Of a stretch of DNA of 64,000 nucleotides, positions 1 through 8,102 are shown one piece after another. Location of the stretch: NCBI GenBank assembly GCA_036268775.1, contig DATATM010000025.1, forward strand, positions 62,001-126,000. The letters are read 5' to 3'. The DNA is from DASZIT01 sp036268775. GTDB taxonomy: Bacteria > Actinomycetota > Acidimicrobiia > Acidimicrobiales > RAAP-2. Under the pieces are notes generated by a model that had not been told where the DNA came from, ran no database searches, and was given only the letters and a program-made list of their open reading frames with translations. How positions within the stretch are numbered: position 1 is the stretch's first letter; each line of letters begins with the position of its first letter. A program made the position numbers and the translations under genes.

Positions 1-132
1 TGGGCTGGTCACCGGTGAACCGGCTCGACCCGCCGGCGCACAACAGGATCGCCGCCGTCACCGAGAGGGCTGGTGGATCGGACACCACCTACGACCCGAA
101 TTCACCGAGGGTGGGAGGGATGCATCCGTCGG
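1..132. other. no gene recognised at left edge
   Basis: This is 132 bp of GC-rich sequence downstream of iorA. Open frames here have no convincing start, ribosome site or family resemblance, so I see nothing to annotate. Confidence 0.5.
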
Positions 133-609
133 CTACATCGCCTGCTCGCCGGCCACGATGGCCTGGCGAATGCGGGGGTAGGTGCCGCAACGGCAGATGT
201 TGCGGATGCCGTCCAGATCGGCGTCGGTGATGGTCCGGCCTTCGGATTGGACTTCTTTGACCAGGGCCACCGCCGCCATGATCTGCCCCGGCTGGCAGTA
301 GCCGCACTGGGGGACATCGAGGGACAGCCAGGCTTCTTGCATCGGATGCAGCGGCTTGCCGACGGTGGCCGGCAGCCCCTCGATGGTGGTGATCTCGTCG
401 GTCGGCTTGATGTCGGATACCGGCACCGAGCAGGGGTTGAAGGCCAGCCCGTTGATGTGGCTGGTGCAGGCCCGGCACACCTCGAGCCCGCAGCCGTACT
501 TGGGGCCATGGATGCCGAGCAGGTCGCGCAGCACCCACAGCAGTCGCACATCGTCGGCGACGTCCACGCTGACGGTCTGACCGTTGACCTTGAATGTCTG
601 GATGGGCAT
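133..609 (-). CDS. iorA: isoquinoline 1-oxidoreductase-type small [2Fe-2S] subunit
   Basis: This 158-residue protein is the electron-transfer subunit of a xanthine-oxidase-family molybdenum hydroxylase. It should pass electrons from the molybdopterin site in the large subunit to an acceptor. Both [2Fe-2S] clusters are present: the plant-ferredoxin set at Cys40, 45, 48 and 60, and the four-helix-bundle set at Cys102, 105, 139 and 141 (QCGYCQPGQ and NICRCGTY). The length is typical of IorA. The ATG at 609 follows the iorB stop by 8 bp, so the two are cotranscribed with the large subunit first. There is no dedicated FAD subunit nearby, which fits the two-subunit IorAB type. The substrate cannot be told from sequence; isoquinoline is only the founding example. 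Confidence 0.92.
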   Translation of the reverse strand: MPIQTFKVNGQTVSVDVADDVRLLWVLRDLLGIHGPKYGCGLEVCRACTSHINGLAFNPCSVPVSDIKPTDEITTIEGLPATVGKPLHPMQEAWLSLDVPQCGYCQPGQIMAAVALVKEVQSEGRTITDADLDGIRNICRCGTYPRIRQAIVAGEQAM

Positions 610-617
610 GGTGGCTC

Positions 618-3020
618 CTAGAAGGCGTTGGTGAGGCCGTCGGTGGGCGATTCGGGCAGGGGTGGCACCAACGACTCCGGGGTGAATCCCAGCGGCCCGT
701 TGTGGTTGATCGGGAAGCTGGTCGGCAGCGTCCCGGTGGCCCGGGTGTAGGCACAGGCCACCGCGGCCATGGAAGCAGCCACGCCGAATTCGCCGGCCCC
801 ACCGGGCTGGCCGGTGGTCGGCGGCATCACCACCACCTCCACCTCCGGGGGCACGTTCCACTGCCGGGTGTAGAAGTAGTTGTCCCAGCTGCCCTCGAGC
901 GGGATGCCGTTCTGGAAGTGGAGGCTGGAGGTGAGGGCCTGGGCGATCCCGTCCATGATCCCCCCGTGCATCTGGGCCTCGAGACCCCGGGGATTGATGG
1001 GGAGGCCGACGTCGACGACGAACACCACCTTGGTGACCCGGGGACCGGTGACGGCGTTGGGCACCACCCGGTTGACCGTCGCCGGGGTGCAGTCGATCTC
1101 CACCAGGGCGGCGCACACCCCTTTGTACTCGGTGTGGAATGCGATCCCCTGGGCGGTTCCCGGCGCCATGGTCCGGCCCCAGTTCCCGACCTGGGCCGCC
1201 TTGTCGAGCACCGCCCGGGACCGGTCATCCTTCAGGAATTGGTGCCGGAAGGTGTAGGGGTCTATCGACATGCCCTTGGCGATCTGGTCGACCATCAACT
1301 CCTGGGCGGTGCCGACGTCGGGAGAGTAGATGTTCCGCATGCTGCCGGTATGGAAGCCCATGTCGACTTCGTTGAGCAGCTGGGAGGTGATCCCGAAGTT
1401 GTAGGGCACGTTCTGGGTGAGCTCGAAGATGGTCTCCGCGTAGCCGAGGTTGCCGGTCGGGAGTTCGGCCAGCGTGGCGCTGAGGATCTCGCCGAATCCG
1501 TGGGTGAAGTCGGTGGAAACGCTGGTGTGCCGCTGCTCGAAGGCGATGACGTTGCCGGGCACGAACGACGCCCGAACCCGGTTGGTCGCCATAGGGTGGG
1601 TGCGGCCGTGGCGGAAGTCATCGGTGCGGTGCCACATCAGCTTCACCGGCTTGCCCAGTTTCTGGGAGATTTCCACCGCTTCCAGGGCGGCGTCGGAGAA
1701 CAGGTGACGACCGAACGAGCCGCCGCCCATCATCACGTGCACCATCACCGCGCTCACCGGGAGCCCCAGCCGCTCGGCGATGGTCTCCTGGGCCAGGATC
1801 GGGGCCTTCAGGCACGACCAGACCTCGGCCCGGTCGGACCGGACGTCGGCAATGGCGCAGTCGCTCTCCAGCGGGCTGTTGCTGCGGAAGTAGAAGGTGA
1901 ACTCGCTTTCGATCGTCTTGGCCAGCAAGGTGAGAGGAGGGGCCAGCAGCGGCAGCTCGGCTTTCTTCAGCTCGGCCAGCACGGTGGCGTCGGATTGGGC
2001 GTCCTCGGTGCCCGGCCCCCAGGAGACGACCAGGGCATCGACCGCGTCGATGCACTGGCCGAAGGTCGCCCCCCGCACCGCCACCCCGGTGGAGATGGGG
2101 ATGACGTCGGTGACGCCGGGCATGGCCTTGACCGCGGCGAGGTTGGCCACCGACTTCACCGTGCCGTTGATGGTTGGGGGGCGGCAGACCATGGTCGGCA
2201 GGGCATTCGGGACCTCCAGGTCCATGGTGAAGACCTTGGTCCCGGTGACCGACGCCAGCGCGTCGGTCCGGTTCTGCGGGGTACCGATGAGGGTGAAGGC
2301 GGAGGCCGACTTGAGCTGGACGCTCAGCGAGCTTGGCTGGGTGGCCGCCGCCGAGGTGGCCAGGGAGCCGTAGGTGGCGGTCTTGCCCGACGGGGCGGTG
2401 ATGACCCCGTCCTTGATGGTCAGCGATGACGCCGGCACCCCCCACTGGGCGGCCGCCGCCCCCACCAGCCGGGCCCGAGCGGTGGCGGCCGCCACCCGCA
2501 CCGGTTGATAAATGGATCGGGTGGTGTTCGACCCGCCGGTGAACTGGTTGAACTCCAACTCCGGCCGGGCGTCGGCCAGGGTGACGATGACGTCGGACAG
2601 CGGGAGGTCCATCTCCTCGGCGATGACCATGCCGATCGAGGTGGTGATGCCCTGCCCGACCTCGGTCCGGGGCAAGGCGAAGGAGGCGGTCCCGTCCTTG
2701 TTGACGGTGATCGAGATCAACCCGGAGGTGGCGGAGGCGGCGAGGTCCTGGAGGTCTCCGAGGTCGTAGAGGTCGGACGGCTCGGGGAGCGAGGGGATGG
2801 CGGCCCCTGCGACTTGGGGGGCGACGTCGTCAAACACCATCCGGGCCGCCACCACCAGCGTCGGGGCGGCCAGCACGTAGCCGAGGAAGCGGCGCCGGTC
2901 GATGCCCTTCGGAGTGGGTTCGAGCTCCGGCACCGTGATCGGTCGGGGGTACGAGCCGGGGAGGTCCTCAGCCTCGGATGGCACCGCCTCCGTGCTCCCT
3001 CGCCGTAGACGTACCTTCAT
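618..3020 (-). CDS. iorB: isoquinoline 1-oxidoreductase-type large molybdopterin subunit, Tat signal
   Basis: This 800-residue catalytic subunit belongs to the aldehyde oxidase/xanthine dehydrogenase molybdopterin-binding family. The N-terminus carries a twin-arginine motif (RRRFLG, about residues 42-47) followed by a hydrophobic stretch, so the folded complex is predicted to be exported by Tat, as is usual for IorB. A GGGSFGR segment belongs to the cofactor-binding region, and GGAGEFGV near the C-terminus contains the conserved glutamate that acts as base in this family. I chose the ATG at 3020 because a strong purine-rich ribosome site (aggggaggggg) lies just upstream; the frame itself stays open to 3104. 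XdhC-like and molybdenum-cofactor genes follow at 3.8-6.9 kb, which fits maturation of this enzyme. Confidence 0.92.
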   Translation of the reverse strand: MKVRLRRGSTEAVPSEAEDLPGSYPRPITVPELEPTPKGIDRRRFLGYVLAAPTLVVAARMVFDDVAPQVAGAAIPSLPEPSDLYDLGDLQDLAASATSGLISITVNKDGTASFALPRTEVGQGITTSIGMVIAEEMDLPLSDVIVTLADARPELEFNQFTGGSNTTRSIYQPVRVAAATARARLVGAAAAQWGVPASSLTIKDGVITAPSGKTATYGSLATSAAATQPSSLSVQLKSASAFTLIGTPQNRTDALASVTGTKVFTMDLEVPNALPTMVCRPPTINGTVKSVANLAAVKAMPGVTDVIPISTGVAVRGATFGQCIDAVDALVVSWGPGTEDAQSDATVLAELKKAELPLLAPPLTLLAKTIESEFTFYFRSNSPLESDCAIADVRSDRAEVWSCLKAPILAQETIAERLGLPVSAVMVHVMMGGGSFGRHLFSDAALEAVEISQKLGKPVKLMWHRTDDFRHGRTHPMATNRVRASFVPGNVIAFEQRHTSVSTDFTHGFGEILSATLAELPTGNLGYAETIFELTQNVPYNFGITSQLLNEVDMGFHTGSMRNIYSPDVGTAQELMVDQIAKGMSIDPYTFRHQFLKDDRSRAVLDKAAQVGNWGRTMAPGTAQGIAFHTEYKGVCAALVEIDCTPATVNRVVPNAVTGPRVTKVVFVVDVGLPINPRGLEAQMHGGIMDGIAQALTSSLHFQNGIPLEGSWDNYFYTRQWNVPPEVEVVVMPPTTGQPGGAGEFGVAASMAAVACAYTRATGTLPTSFPINHNGPLGFTPESLVPPLPESPTDGLTNAF

Positions 3021-3101
3021 GAAATGGCCCCCTCCCCTGAGTGATCGCGGCACCACTGCCTCCACCGCACCTCTATCCCCCACAGTAAGGCTTCCGGCGG
3101 G

Positions 3102-3113
3102 CATTGATCAATG
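3102..3113. promoter_or_regulatory. perfect 12-bp palindrome upstream of iorB
   Basis: CATTGATCAATG is a perfect palindrome 82 bp upstream of the iorB start, in the 164-bp gap before the next gene. It is AT-rich against its surroundings and could be an operator. No regulator can be assigned. Confidence 0.35.
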
Positions 3114-3184
3114 GTCCACCGACCAACACTTTGGGGTGCGACATGTGACGATGCACAGTCTGACGGGTCGGGTCGGGACCGGTC

Positions 3185-3742
3185 CTAGTTCAGGCTGAGG
3201 CCATCGATGCCATCGATGCTGGCGGCATTCTTCTCGGCCCAGTAGGCCCGGATTCCCTCGGGTCCCTTGCGGGCCGACCACTGGTCCATGGTCGGACGGT
3301 GCCCCTCGAACGGCATGATCGGCACCCCGTAGCCACAGGAGTCGGCGATCCGGCCCACCTCGACGGCGATGATCGAACGCACCCCGATTCCCGCCCCTCC
3401 GGGGAACTGGACGGCCAGGTCGTCGAAGCCCGGGTCGTCCCGGAACACGACCCGACCGGTGCCGTGCAAACGGACGATGCGAGGCGGACCGGCGAAGGCA
3501 CAGAACATGATGACGATCCGCCCGTTCTCCTGGACATGGGCGATCGTCTCCACCCCACTCCCGGTCTGGTCGAGGTAGGCCACGCTCCGCTCCCCCAGCA
3601 CCGCGAACTCGTGCCGGTTTCCCTTCGGTGAGCAATTGACCAAACCATCGCCGTCGAGGGGGGCGGTGGAGACGAAGAAGACCGGCTGCTCGACCAGCCA
3701 CTCGGCCAGCCTCTCGTCGATGACAGCAAAGGTCTTTCCCAT
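3185..3742 (-). CDS. pyridoxamine 5'-phosphate oxidase-family flavin/F420-binding protein
   Basis: This 185-residue protein has the split-barrel PNPOx-like fold. The N-terminal segment, with VFFVSTAP followed by NCSPKG, is typical of the flavin- or F420-binding oxidoreductase branch rather than of true PdxH. The ATG at 3742 gives the usual start before FAVID and leaves 76 bp to the divergent moaB-like gene. The frame is open further upstream, but that part has no family resemblance. The substrate is unknown. It lies between iorAB and the molybdenum-cofactor genes but shows no molybdenum-related motif. Confidence 0.8.
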   Translation of the reverse strand: MGKTFAVIDERLAEWLVEQPVFFVSTAPLDGDGLVNCSPKGNRHEFAVLGERSVAYLDQTGSGVETIAHVQENGRIVIMFCAFAGPPRIVRLHGTGRVVFRDDPGFDDLAVQFPGGAGIGVRSIIAVEVGRIADSCGYGVPIMPFEGHRPTMDQWSARKGPEGIRAYWAEKNAASIDGIDGLSLN

Positions 3743-3818
3743 CACGCCATTATCGCACCCGGGCCCGGGACCGCCCCACCGCTCGGGAACTGCGGGCCCC
3801 GGCGGTAACGTCACCGGG

Positions 3819-4286
3819 GTGGCCCTCCACGCCAAGATCCTCACCGTCTCGGACTCGGTCAGCCAAGGCACCCGCCAGGACGGCTCGGGCGACGAACTCG
3901 CCCGCACCCTAGCCAGCCACGGCTTTCAGGTGGTCGCCCGGCGGGTGGTTCCCGATGGCGTGGTGCCGGTGGCCGCGGCCCTCGTCGAGCTGACCAGCGA
4001 CTTTGCCGGGCTGGTGGTCACCACCGGCGGCACCGGCTTCTCCCCCACCGACCTCACCCCGGAGGCAACCGATTCGGTCATCGACCGACCCGCCCCCGGC
4101 TTGGCCGAAGCCATGCGGGCCGCCAGCCCCCTCGGGCGCCTGTCCCGGGGTGCGGCCGGCACCATCGGCCAGTGCCTGGTGCTCAACGTTCCGGGATCGC
4201 CGAAAGGGGCGGTGGAGTCTTTCGAAGCCGTCGTCGATGTCCTCGGTCACGCGCTCGAGCTACTCGCCGGACAGCATCCTCACTGA
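3819..4286 (+). CDS. moaB: MoaB/Mog-family molybdopterin adenylyltransferase
   Basis: This 155-residue protein belongs to the family that adenylylates molybdopterin before molybdate insertion. The diagnostic motifs are GGTGFSPTDLTPEA (about residues 70-83; family GGTG followed by a D-x-TPE segment) and PGSPKGAVE near residue 125. The start is a GTG at 3819. The longer open frame to 3636 would overlap the divergent oxidoreductase gene, and its extra sequence does not look like this family. It begins a plus-strand run of molybdenum-enzyme genes (two xdhC-like genes, moaA, moaD). MoaB and Mog are hard to tell apart by eye. Confidence 0.85.
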   Translation: MALHAKILTVSDSVSQGTRQDGSGDELARTLASHGFQVVARRVVPDGVVPVAAALVELTSDFAGLVVTTGGTGFSPTDLTPEATDSVIDRPAPGLAEAMRAASPLGRLSRGAAGTIGQCLVLNVPGSPKGAVESFEAVVDVLGHALELLAGQHPH

Positions 4287-4380
4287 TGTGGCGGGAGACG
4301 ACGCGGAATCGGGACAACGCCGACCGGTGGTTAGTGTGGCGTAGGGCCATCTGGCTAGGTCCGGGGGGAAGGGTGCCGCA

Positions 4381-4692
4381 GTGAAGGACGTGCTCGACGA
4401 CATCGAACAGTGGCAGAGCGCCGGCCACCGGGTCGCCTTGGCTCGGGTGGTGGCGGTCACCGGCTCCGGTCCGCGGGAACCGGGGGCGGCGATGGCGGTG
4501 AACGAGGAAGGTCGGGTGGCGGGGTCGGTGTCGGGCGGCTGCGTCGAGAGCGCGGTGGTGACCGAGGCCCTCGAGGTGTTGGCCTCCGGCCAGCCCCGTC
4601 TCTGTACCTTCGGCTACTCCGACGAGGACGCCTTCTCGGTCGGGCTCACCTGCGGGGGGACGGTTCGGATCTTCGTGGAGCCGCTCGACTGA
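4381..4692 (+). CDS. XdhC/CoxI N-terminal-domain protein
   Basis: This 103-residue protein consists only of the XdhC/CoxI N-terminal domain. It has the characteristic segment ending SGGCVESAV, in which the cysteine (near residue 54) is implicated in handling the cofactor for XdhC-type chaperones. These proteins carry sulfurated molybdenum cofactor to xanthine-dehydrogenase-family enzymes, here probably IorB. The start is GTG. Its stop overlaps the next start (TGATG), so it is translationally coupled to a second, longer XdhC-like protein. Confidence 0.85.
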   Translation: MKDVLDDIEQWQSAGHRVALARVVAVTGSGPREPGAAMAVNEEGRVAGSVSGGCVESAVVTEALEVLASGQPRLCTFGYSDEDAFSVGLTCGGTVRIFVEPLD

Positions 4693-5516
4693 TGGACGAT
4701 TCATTCGCGGTGGTTCGAGACTGCCTGCGAGCCGGGAGCTCGGTGGCGCTGGCCACCGTGGTCGAGCTGGTTTCCCGGGACGATGGGGCCGAGACCCTTC
4801 CTCGGCTCGGCGCCAAGCTGGCGGTCCGCCCCGACGCCGAGCCGGTCGGATCGCTGGGGGAAGGCGCACTCGACCGGGTGGTCATCCGGGATGTGCGGGC
4901 AGCGCTGGACACCGGATACAGCGTGGCCCGTCACTACGGCCCCCGGGGCGAAGCCCGACGGACCGACGTCACCGTGTTCATCGAGGTGTTCGCACCGGCT
5001 CGCCGTATGGTGATCTTCGGCGCCGTCGACTTCACCGGGGCGCTGGTGCGGATGGCCAAGGTGCTCGGCTACCACGTCACCGTGTGCGATGCCCGGCCCA
5101 CCTTCGCCACCGAGGCCCGCTTCCCCGAAGCCGACGAGGTGGTGGTGGACTGGCCCCATCGGTTCCTGGAGAAGATGCAGGAACCCCTGGGTCCTCTGGA
5201 CGCCGTCTGTGTGCTCACCCACGACCACAAGTTCGACGTTCCCGCCCTCCTCGCCGCCTTGGACACCAACGTCGGCTACTTGGGGGCGATGGGGTCGCGC
5301 ACCACCCACCAAGGCCGCGTCCAGCGGCTCCGGGCCGACGGGGTGGATCCCGAGAGGATCCGACAGATCATGGCTCCCATCGGCATCGACATCGGGGCCC
5401 GCACCCCGGAGGAGACGGCGGTGTCCATCTGTGCGGAGATCATCGCCGTCCACGCCGGGGTGATGGCGCCGTCTCTGCGGGACGGATCCGGGCCGATCCA
5501 CCGGGCGGCATCATGA
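4692..5516 (+). CDS. xdhC: XdhC-family molybdenum-enzyme maturation protein with Rossmann domain
   Basis: This 274-residue protein repeats the XdhC/CoxI N-terminal domain (residues about 1-105) and adds the XdhC C-terminal Rossmann domain, which begins near MVIFGAVDFTGALV and includes VLTHDHKFD and YLGAMGSRTT. The segment matching the cysteine motif of the upstream protein reads GSLGEGALDRV, so the cysteine is absent. The two coupled genes may therefore form one working unit in which the short protein supplies the cysteine and this one the nucleotide-binding fold. The start overlaps the upstream stop by one base. Confidence 0.88.
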   Translation: MDDSFAVVRDCLRAGSSVALATVVELVSRDDGAETLPRLGAKLAVRPDAEPVGSLGEGALDRVVIRDVRAALDTGYSVARHYGPRGEARRTDVTVFIEVFAPARRMVIFGAVDFTGALVRMAKVLGYHVTVCDARPTFATEARFPEADEVVVDWPHRFLEKMQEPLGPLDAVCVLTHDHKFDVPALLAALDTNVGYLGAMGSRTTHQGRVQRLRADGVDPERIRQIMAPIGIDIGARTPEETAVSICAEIIAVHAGVMAPSLRDGSGPIHRAAS

Positions 5517-5582
5517 GTCCGGCCGGGTGCCTCCTATGATCCTGCAAGTGGATGTCGGCCACCCCCAGCAGCAGAGACCATC

Positions 5583-6659
5583 GTGACGGCTCCGGTTCCG
5601 GTCGCCATCTCCACCAAGCCGGAGCGAAGGAACTCCGACCGTCCCCGCACCTCGGGGTCGGCCATGCCCCTTCAGGGACCACTGGTCGATGGCTACGGGC
5701 GGGTGCACAACGACCTCCGCATCTCGGTCACCGATCGCTGCAATCTGCGCTGCGTGTACTGCATGCCGGAAGAAGGGCTCTCGTTCCTTCCCCCTCGCGA
5801 CCTGCTGACCTTTGACGAGATCACCCGGTTGGCCGGGGTGGCCCGGGACCTCGGCGTCACCGCCCTTCGGATCACCGGTGGTGAACCGCTGATCCGCAAA
5901 GGGCTGCCGTCGCTCATCGGCCAGCTGTCGGAGATCGGGTTCGACGACCTGGCGCTCACCACCAACGGAAGCGAGCTGGGGAGGCTGGCCGGAAGCCTGG
6001 CGGCGGCCGGGCTGCGACGGGTCAATGTGAGTTGCGACTCGCTCCGACCCGAACGATTCGCCTCCATCCGACGTCGGGGCCATCTCCGGGTTGTCCTCGA
6101 CGCCATGGACGCCGCCGAAGCCGCCGGCCTCACCCCGCTGAAGGTCAACGTGGTGCTCCTGCGAGGCCAGAACGACGACGAGATCCTCGACTTCGCCGCC
6201 TTTGCCCGAGCCACCGGTCGCATCGTGCGGTTCATCGAGTTCATGCCGTTGGACGCCGACGGGACCTGGGAAAGGGACCAGCTGGTTCCGGGTCGAGAGG
6301 TGTTCGACCGCATTGCCGCCGTCTGGCCCCTGGAGGCGGTTTCGGAGTCGAGCGACGCGGCCCCGGCGGAACGATTCCGGTTCACCGACGGGGTCGGCGA
6401 GATCGGGTTGATCTCCAGCGTCACCGAGCCGTTTTGCGGCACCTGCAATCGGCTGCGACTGACCGCCGACGGCGCCCTCCGGAACTGTCTGTTCTCCGAC
6501 GACGAACACACGGTGCGGGACGTCTTGCGCAATGGGGGAACCGATGCCGATCTCTCCCGGGTGCTCCGGGAAGCGGTCTGGGCAAAGTTCCCCGGGCACG
6601 GGATCAATGAGCCGGGCTTCCTCCGACCAGCCCGATCCATGTCCATGATCGGCGGCTAA
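5583..6659 (+). CDS. moaA: GTP 3',8-cyclase
   Basis: This is a 358-residue radical SAM enzyme that converts GTP to 3',8-cyclo-GTP, the first step of molybdenum cofactor synthesis. The SAM-cluster motif CNLRCVYC (Cys53, 57, 60), TGGEPL, and the second C-terminal cluster motif beginning CGTCNRLR with a later Cys are all present. The chain ends in Gly-Gly, as MoaA proteins do. The GTG at 5583 is used here; an ATG at 5664 would remove about 27 non-conserved residues and is also possible. moaD follows by 2 bp. MoaC, needed for the next step, is not in the window. Confidence 0.95.
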   Translation: MTAPVPVAISTKPERRNSDRPRTSGSAMPLQGPLVDGYGRVHNDLRISVTDRCNLRCVYCMPEEGLSFLPPRDLLTFDEITRLAGVARDLGVTALRITGGEPLIRKGLPSLIGQLSEIGFDDLALTTNGSELGRLAGSLAAAGLRRVNVSCDSLRPERFASIRRRGHLRVVLDAMDAAEAAGLTPLKVNVVLLRGQNDDEILDFAAFARATGRIVRFIEFMPLDADGTWERDQLVPGREVFDRIAAVWPLEAVSESSDAAPAERFRFTDGVGEIGLISSVTEPFCGTCNRLRLTADGALRNCLFSDDEHTVRDVLRNGGTDADLSRVLREAVWAKFPGHGINEPGFLRPARSMSMIGG

Positions 6660-6661
6660 CG

Positions 6662-6898
6662 GTGGCCCGGCTTCGCCTGTTCGGCCCGGCTCGGGAAGCC
6701 GCCGGACTGGCGTCGGTGTCGTTGCCCGGAGAAAGCGTCGCCGCGGTCATGGCTGCCGCCGAGGACAAGTTCGGGGAGCAATTCTCCCAGGTGGTGGCGG
6801 TATCCCGCATCTGGTTGAACGGTGACGAAGCCGACCCCGACGCCGCGGTGGACGACGACGACGAGGTGGCGGTGATCCCCCCCGTCTCGGGCGGCTGA
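6662..6898 (+). CDS. moaD: molybdopterin synthase small subunit (sulfur carrier)
   Basis: This 78-residue ubiquitin-like sulfur carrier starts with ARLRLFGPARE and ends in PPVSGG. The C-terminal Gly-Gly is the site that becomes the thiocarboxylate donating sulfur to cyclic pyranopterin monophosphate. The start is GTG, 2 bp after moaA, so the two are coupled. The partner MoaE is not in the window. ThiS is the main alternative, but the size, the sequence and the position after moaA favour MoaD. Confidence 0.92.
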   Translation: MARLRLFGPAREAAGLASVSLPGESVAAVMAAAEDKFGEQFSQVVAVSRIWLNGDEADPDAAVDDDDEVAVIPPVSGG

Positions 6899-6926
6899 CC
6901 TCCCGGCCAAAGGGGCGCCAAAGATA

Positions 6927-6955
6927 CATAGACGTTCAATATAGATTCCTCTATG
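6927..6955. promoter_or_regulatory. possible operator overlapping the marR start
   Basis: CATAGA (6927-6932) and TCTATG (6950-6955) form an inverted repeat around an AT-rich 17-bp core. The right arm contains the first possible ATG of the MarR gene. MarR proteins commonly bind such dyads over their own promoter, so autoregulation is plausible. The arms are short. Confidence 0.35.
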
Positions 6956-7456
6956 CTGATGGGTATGAGCCCGAGAAGCTCCAATGAAAGGTCCGTCGAG
7001 AGCCCCAATGGGCCCGCCACCCTCGGCCAGACCCTGTTCGGGTTGGCCATCGCCGCCATCCGCCGCACCCCCCGGGACATGAGCCTCACCGCGATGTCGA
7101 CGCTGGCCACCTTGGACCAGACCGGCCCTCGGCGGATCACCGACCTGGCCGCGGTCGAAGGCATCACCCAACCCTCGATGACCGTGCTGGTCAGCGGGCT
7201 GGAACGGTCGGGACTGGTCGAACGGCGGGCCGATCCGACGGACCGGCGAGTGGCGCTGGCCGCCCTCACCGCCGGCGGCACCGACTATCTCCGGCAGCGA
7301 CGCCGGGCCGGCGCCGAAGGGTTCCAGCAACTCATCGACAAGCTGCCGGTCGCGGAGGCGGCGGTGTTGGCCACTGCGATGACCGCCCTCCAGCACCTCC
7401 TCCACCTCGACGAGGAACAACGGGACCCGACCAGCGCGGGACGGACCAGGAGCTGA
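6953..7456 (+). CDS. MarR-family transcriptional regulator
   Basis: This regulator of up to 167 residues has a winged-helix DNA-binding domain. The recognition helix region ITQPSMTVLVSGLERSGLV is followed by the wing motif ERRADPTDRRVALAALT, which matches the MarR signature DxRDxRxxxxxLT. ATGs at 6953, 6959 and 6965 are all possible and none has a clear ribosome site. The third would place the start just past the dyad. The universal stress gene follows after 2 bp and is probably cotranscribed. The ligand and other targets are unknown. Confidence 0.88.
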   Translation: MLMGMSPRSSNERSVESPNGPATLGQTLFGLAIAAIRRTPRDMSLTAMSTLATLDQTGPRRITDLAAVEGITQPSMTVLVSGLERSGLVERRADPTDRRVALAALTAGGTDYLRQRRRAGAEGFQQLIDKLPVAEAAVLATAMTALQHLLHLDEEQRDPTSAGRTRS

Positions 7457-7458
7457 CG

Positions 7459-7974
7459 ATGGCCCACCCGAATGACATGGACCGCGACTCACTCCGCCAG
7501 CACCGGCGGTCGGAGGCGCCGGGGGCGCCGGGGGCGCCGGTGGTGGTCATCGGGGTCGATGGCTCCGCCACCTCCTGGGACGCGTTCTGGTGGGCGTGCG
7601 GGGAGGCTCGACGCACCGCGGGTCGGGCCATCGCGGTGTTCGTCACCCCCGTTGGCGGATCGGGTCTGGCGGCGGCGTCGGCCCGCTGTTCCCCGTTCGT
7701 CATCGACTGCTCGGCGTTCGACCAGGTCGCGGTGGCCGAGGCCGACGAACTGCGGAACCAGGCCTTCAGGTATGCCGCCGATCGAGACGTCGATCTCAAG
7801 TTCGTGCACCTTCGCGGCGACACCGCCAGAGAGATTCTGCGGGTGGCCGAGGACGATCACGCCGATCTGATCGTGGTGGGGAAATCCACCAAGGCTCGCC
7901 ACCATCTGGCCGGCTCGCTGGGCCGGCGGCTGATCCGACGGCGCCACGCCCCGGTCGTCGTCGTCGTCCCCTGA
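7459..7974 (+). CDS. universal stress protein (UspA-family)
   Basis: This 171-residue single-domain Usp starts its fold at VVVIGVDGSATSW (about residue 28) and carries the nucleotide-binding signature VVGKSTKARHHLAGSLGRR (G-x2-x..G..S type) near residue 138, so ATP binding is likely. Some 25 low-complexity residues precede the fold, including an APGAPGAP stretch encoded by a short tandem repeat. It is downstream of, and probably cotranscribed with, the MarR regulator. Confidence 0.88.
   Translation: MAHPNDMDRDSLRQHRRSEAPGAPGAPVVVIGVDGSATSWDAFWWACGEARRTAGRAIAVFVTPVGGSGLAAASARCSPFVIDCSAFDQVAVAEADELRNQAFRYAADRDVDLKFVHLRGDTAREILRVAEDDHADLIVVGKSTKARHHLAGSLGRRLIRRRHAPVVVVVP
7515..7540 (+). repeat. 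9-bp tandem repeat inside the usp gene
   Basis: The unit GGCGCCGGG is repeated 2.9 times and encodes Ala-Pro-Gly repeats in the N-terminal tail of the universal stress protein. The unit is a multiple of three, so copy-number change would keep the frame. Confidence 0.7.
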
Positions 7975-8011
7975 CGGCTCATCGGGCCGTGACCCAAAAG
8001 AAATGAAACGG

Positions 8012-8035
8012 AAACGGACCCATCACCGTCCGTTT
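8012..8035. promoter_or_regulatory. perfect 8-bp inverted repeat upstream of the 8103 gene
   Basis: AAACGGAC (8012-8019) and GTCCGTTT (8028-8035) are separated by 8 bp. The site lies 67 bp upstream of the next start, in the 128-bp gap after usp. No T-run follows, so an operator is more likely than an intrinsic terminator, though a hairpin ending the usp transcript is possible. Confidence 0.4.
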
Positions 8036-8102
8036 ACCTTCGTCTCCTACCGTGGGAAGCAGTGGATGCCCGCCCGTCACCTCGAGCAGTAGTGGAGGTC
8101 CG

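Noticed and set aside
7515..7540. CRISPR-like or VNTR array
   Set aside because: Only about three 9-bp coding repeats, no spacers and no cas genes nearby.
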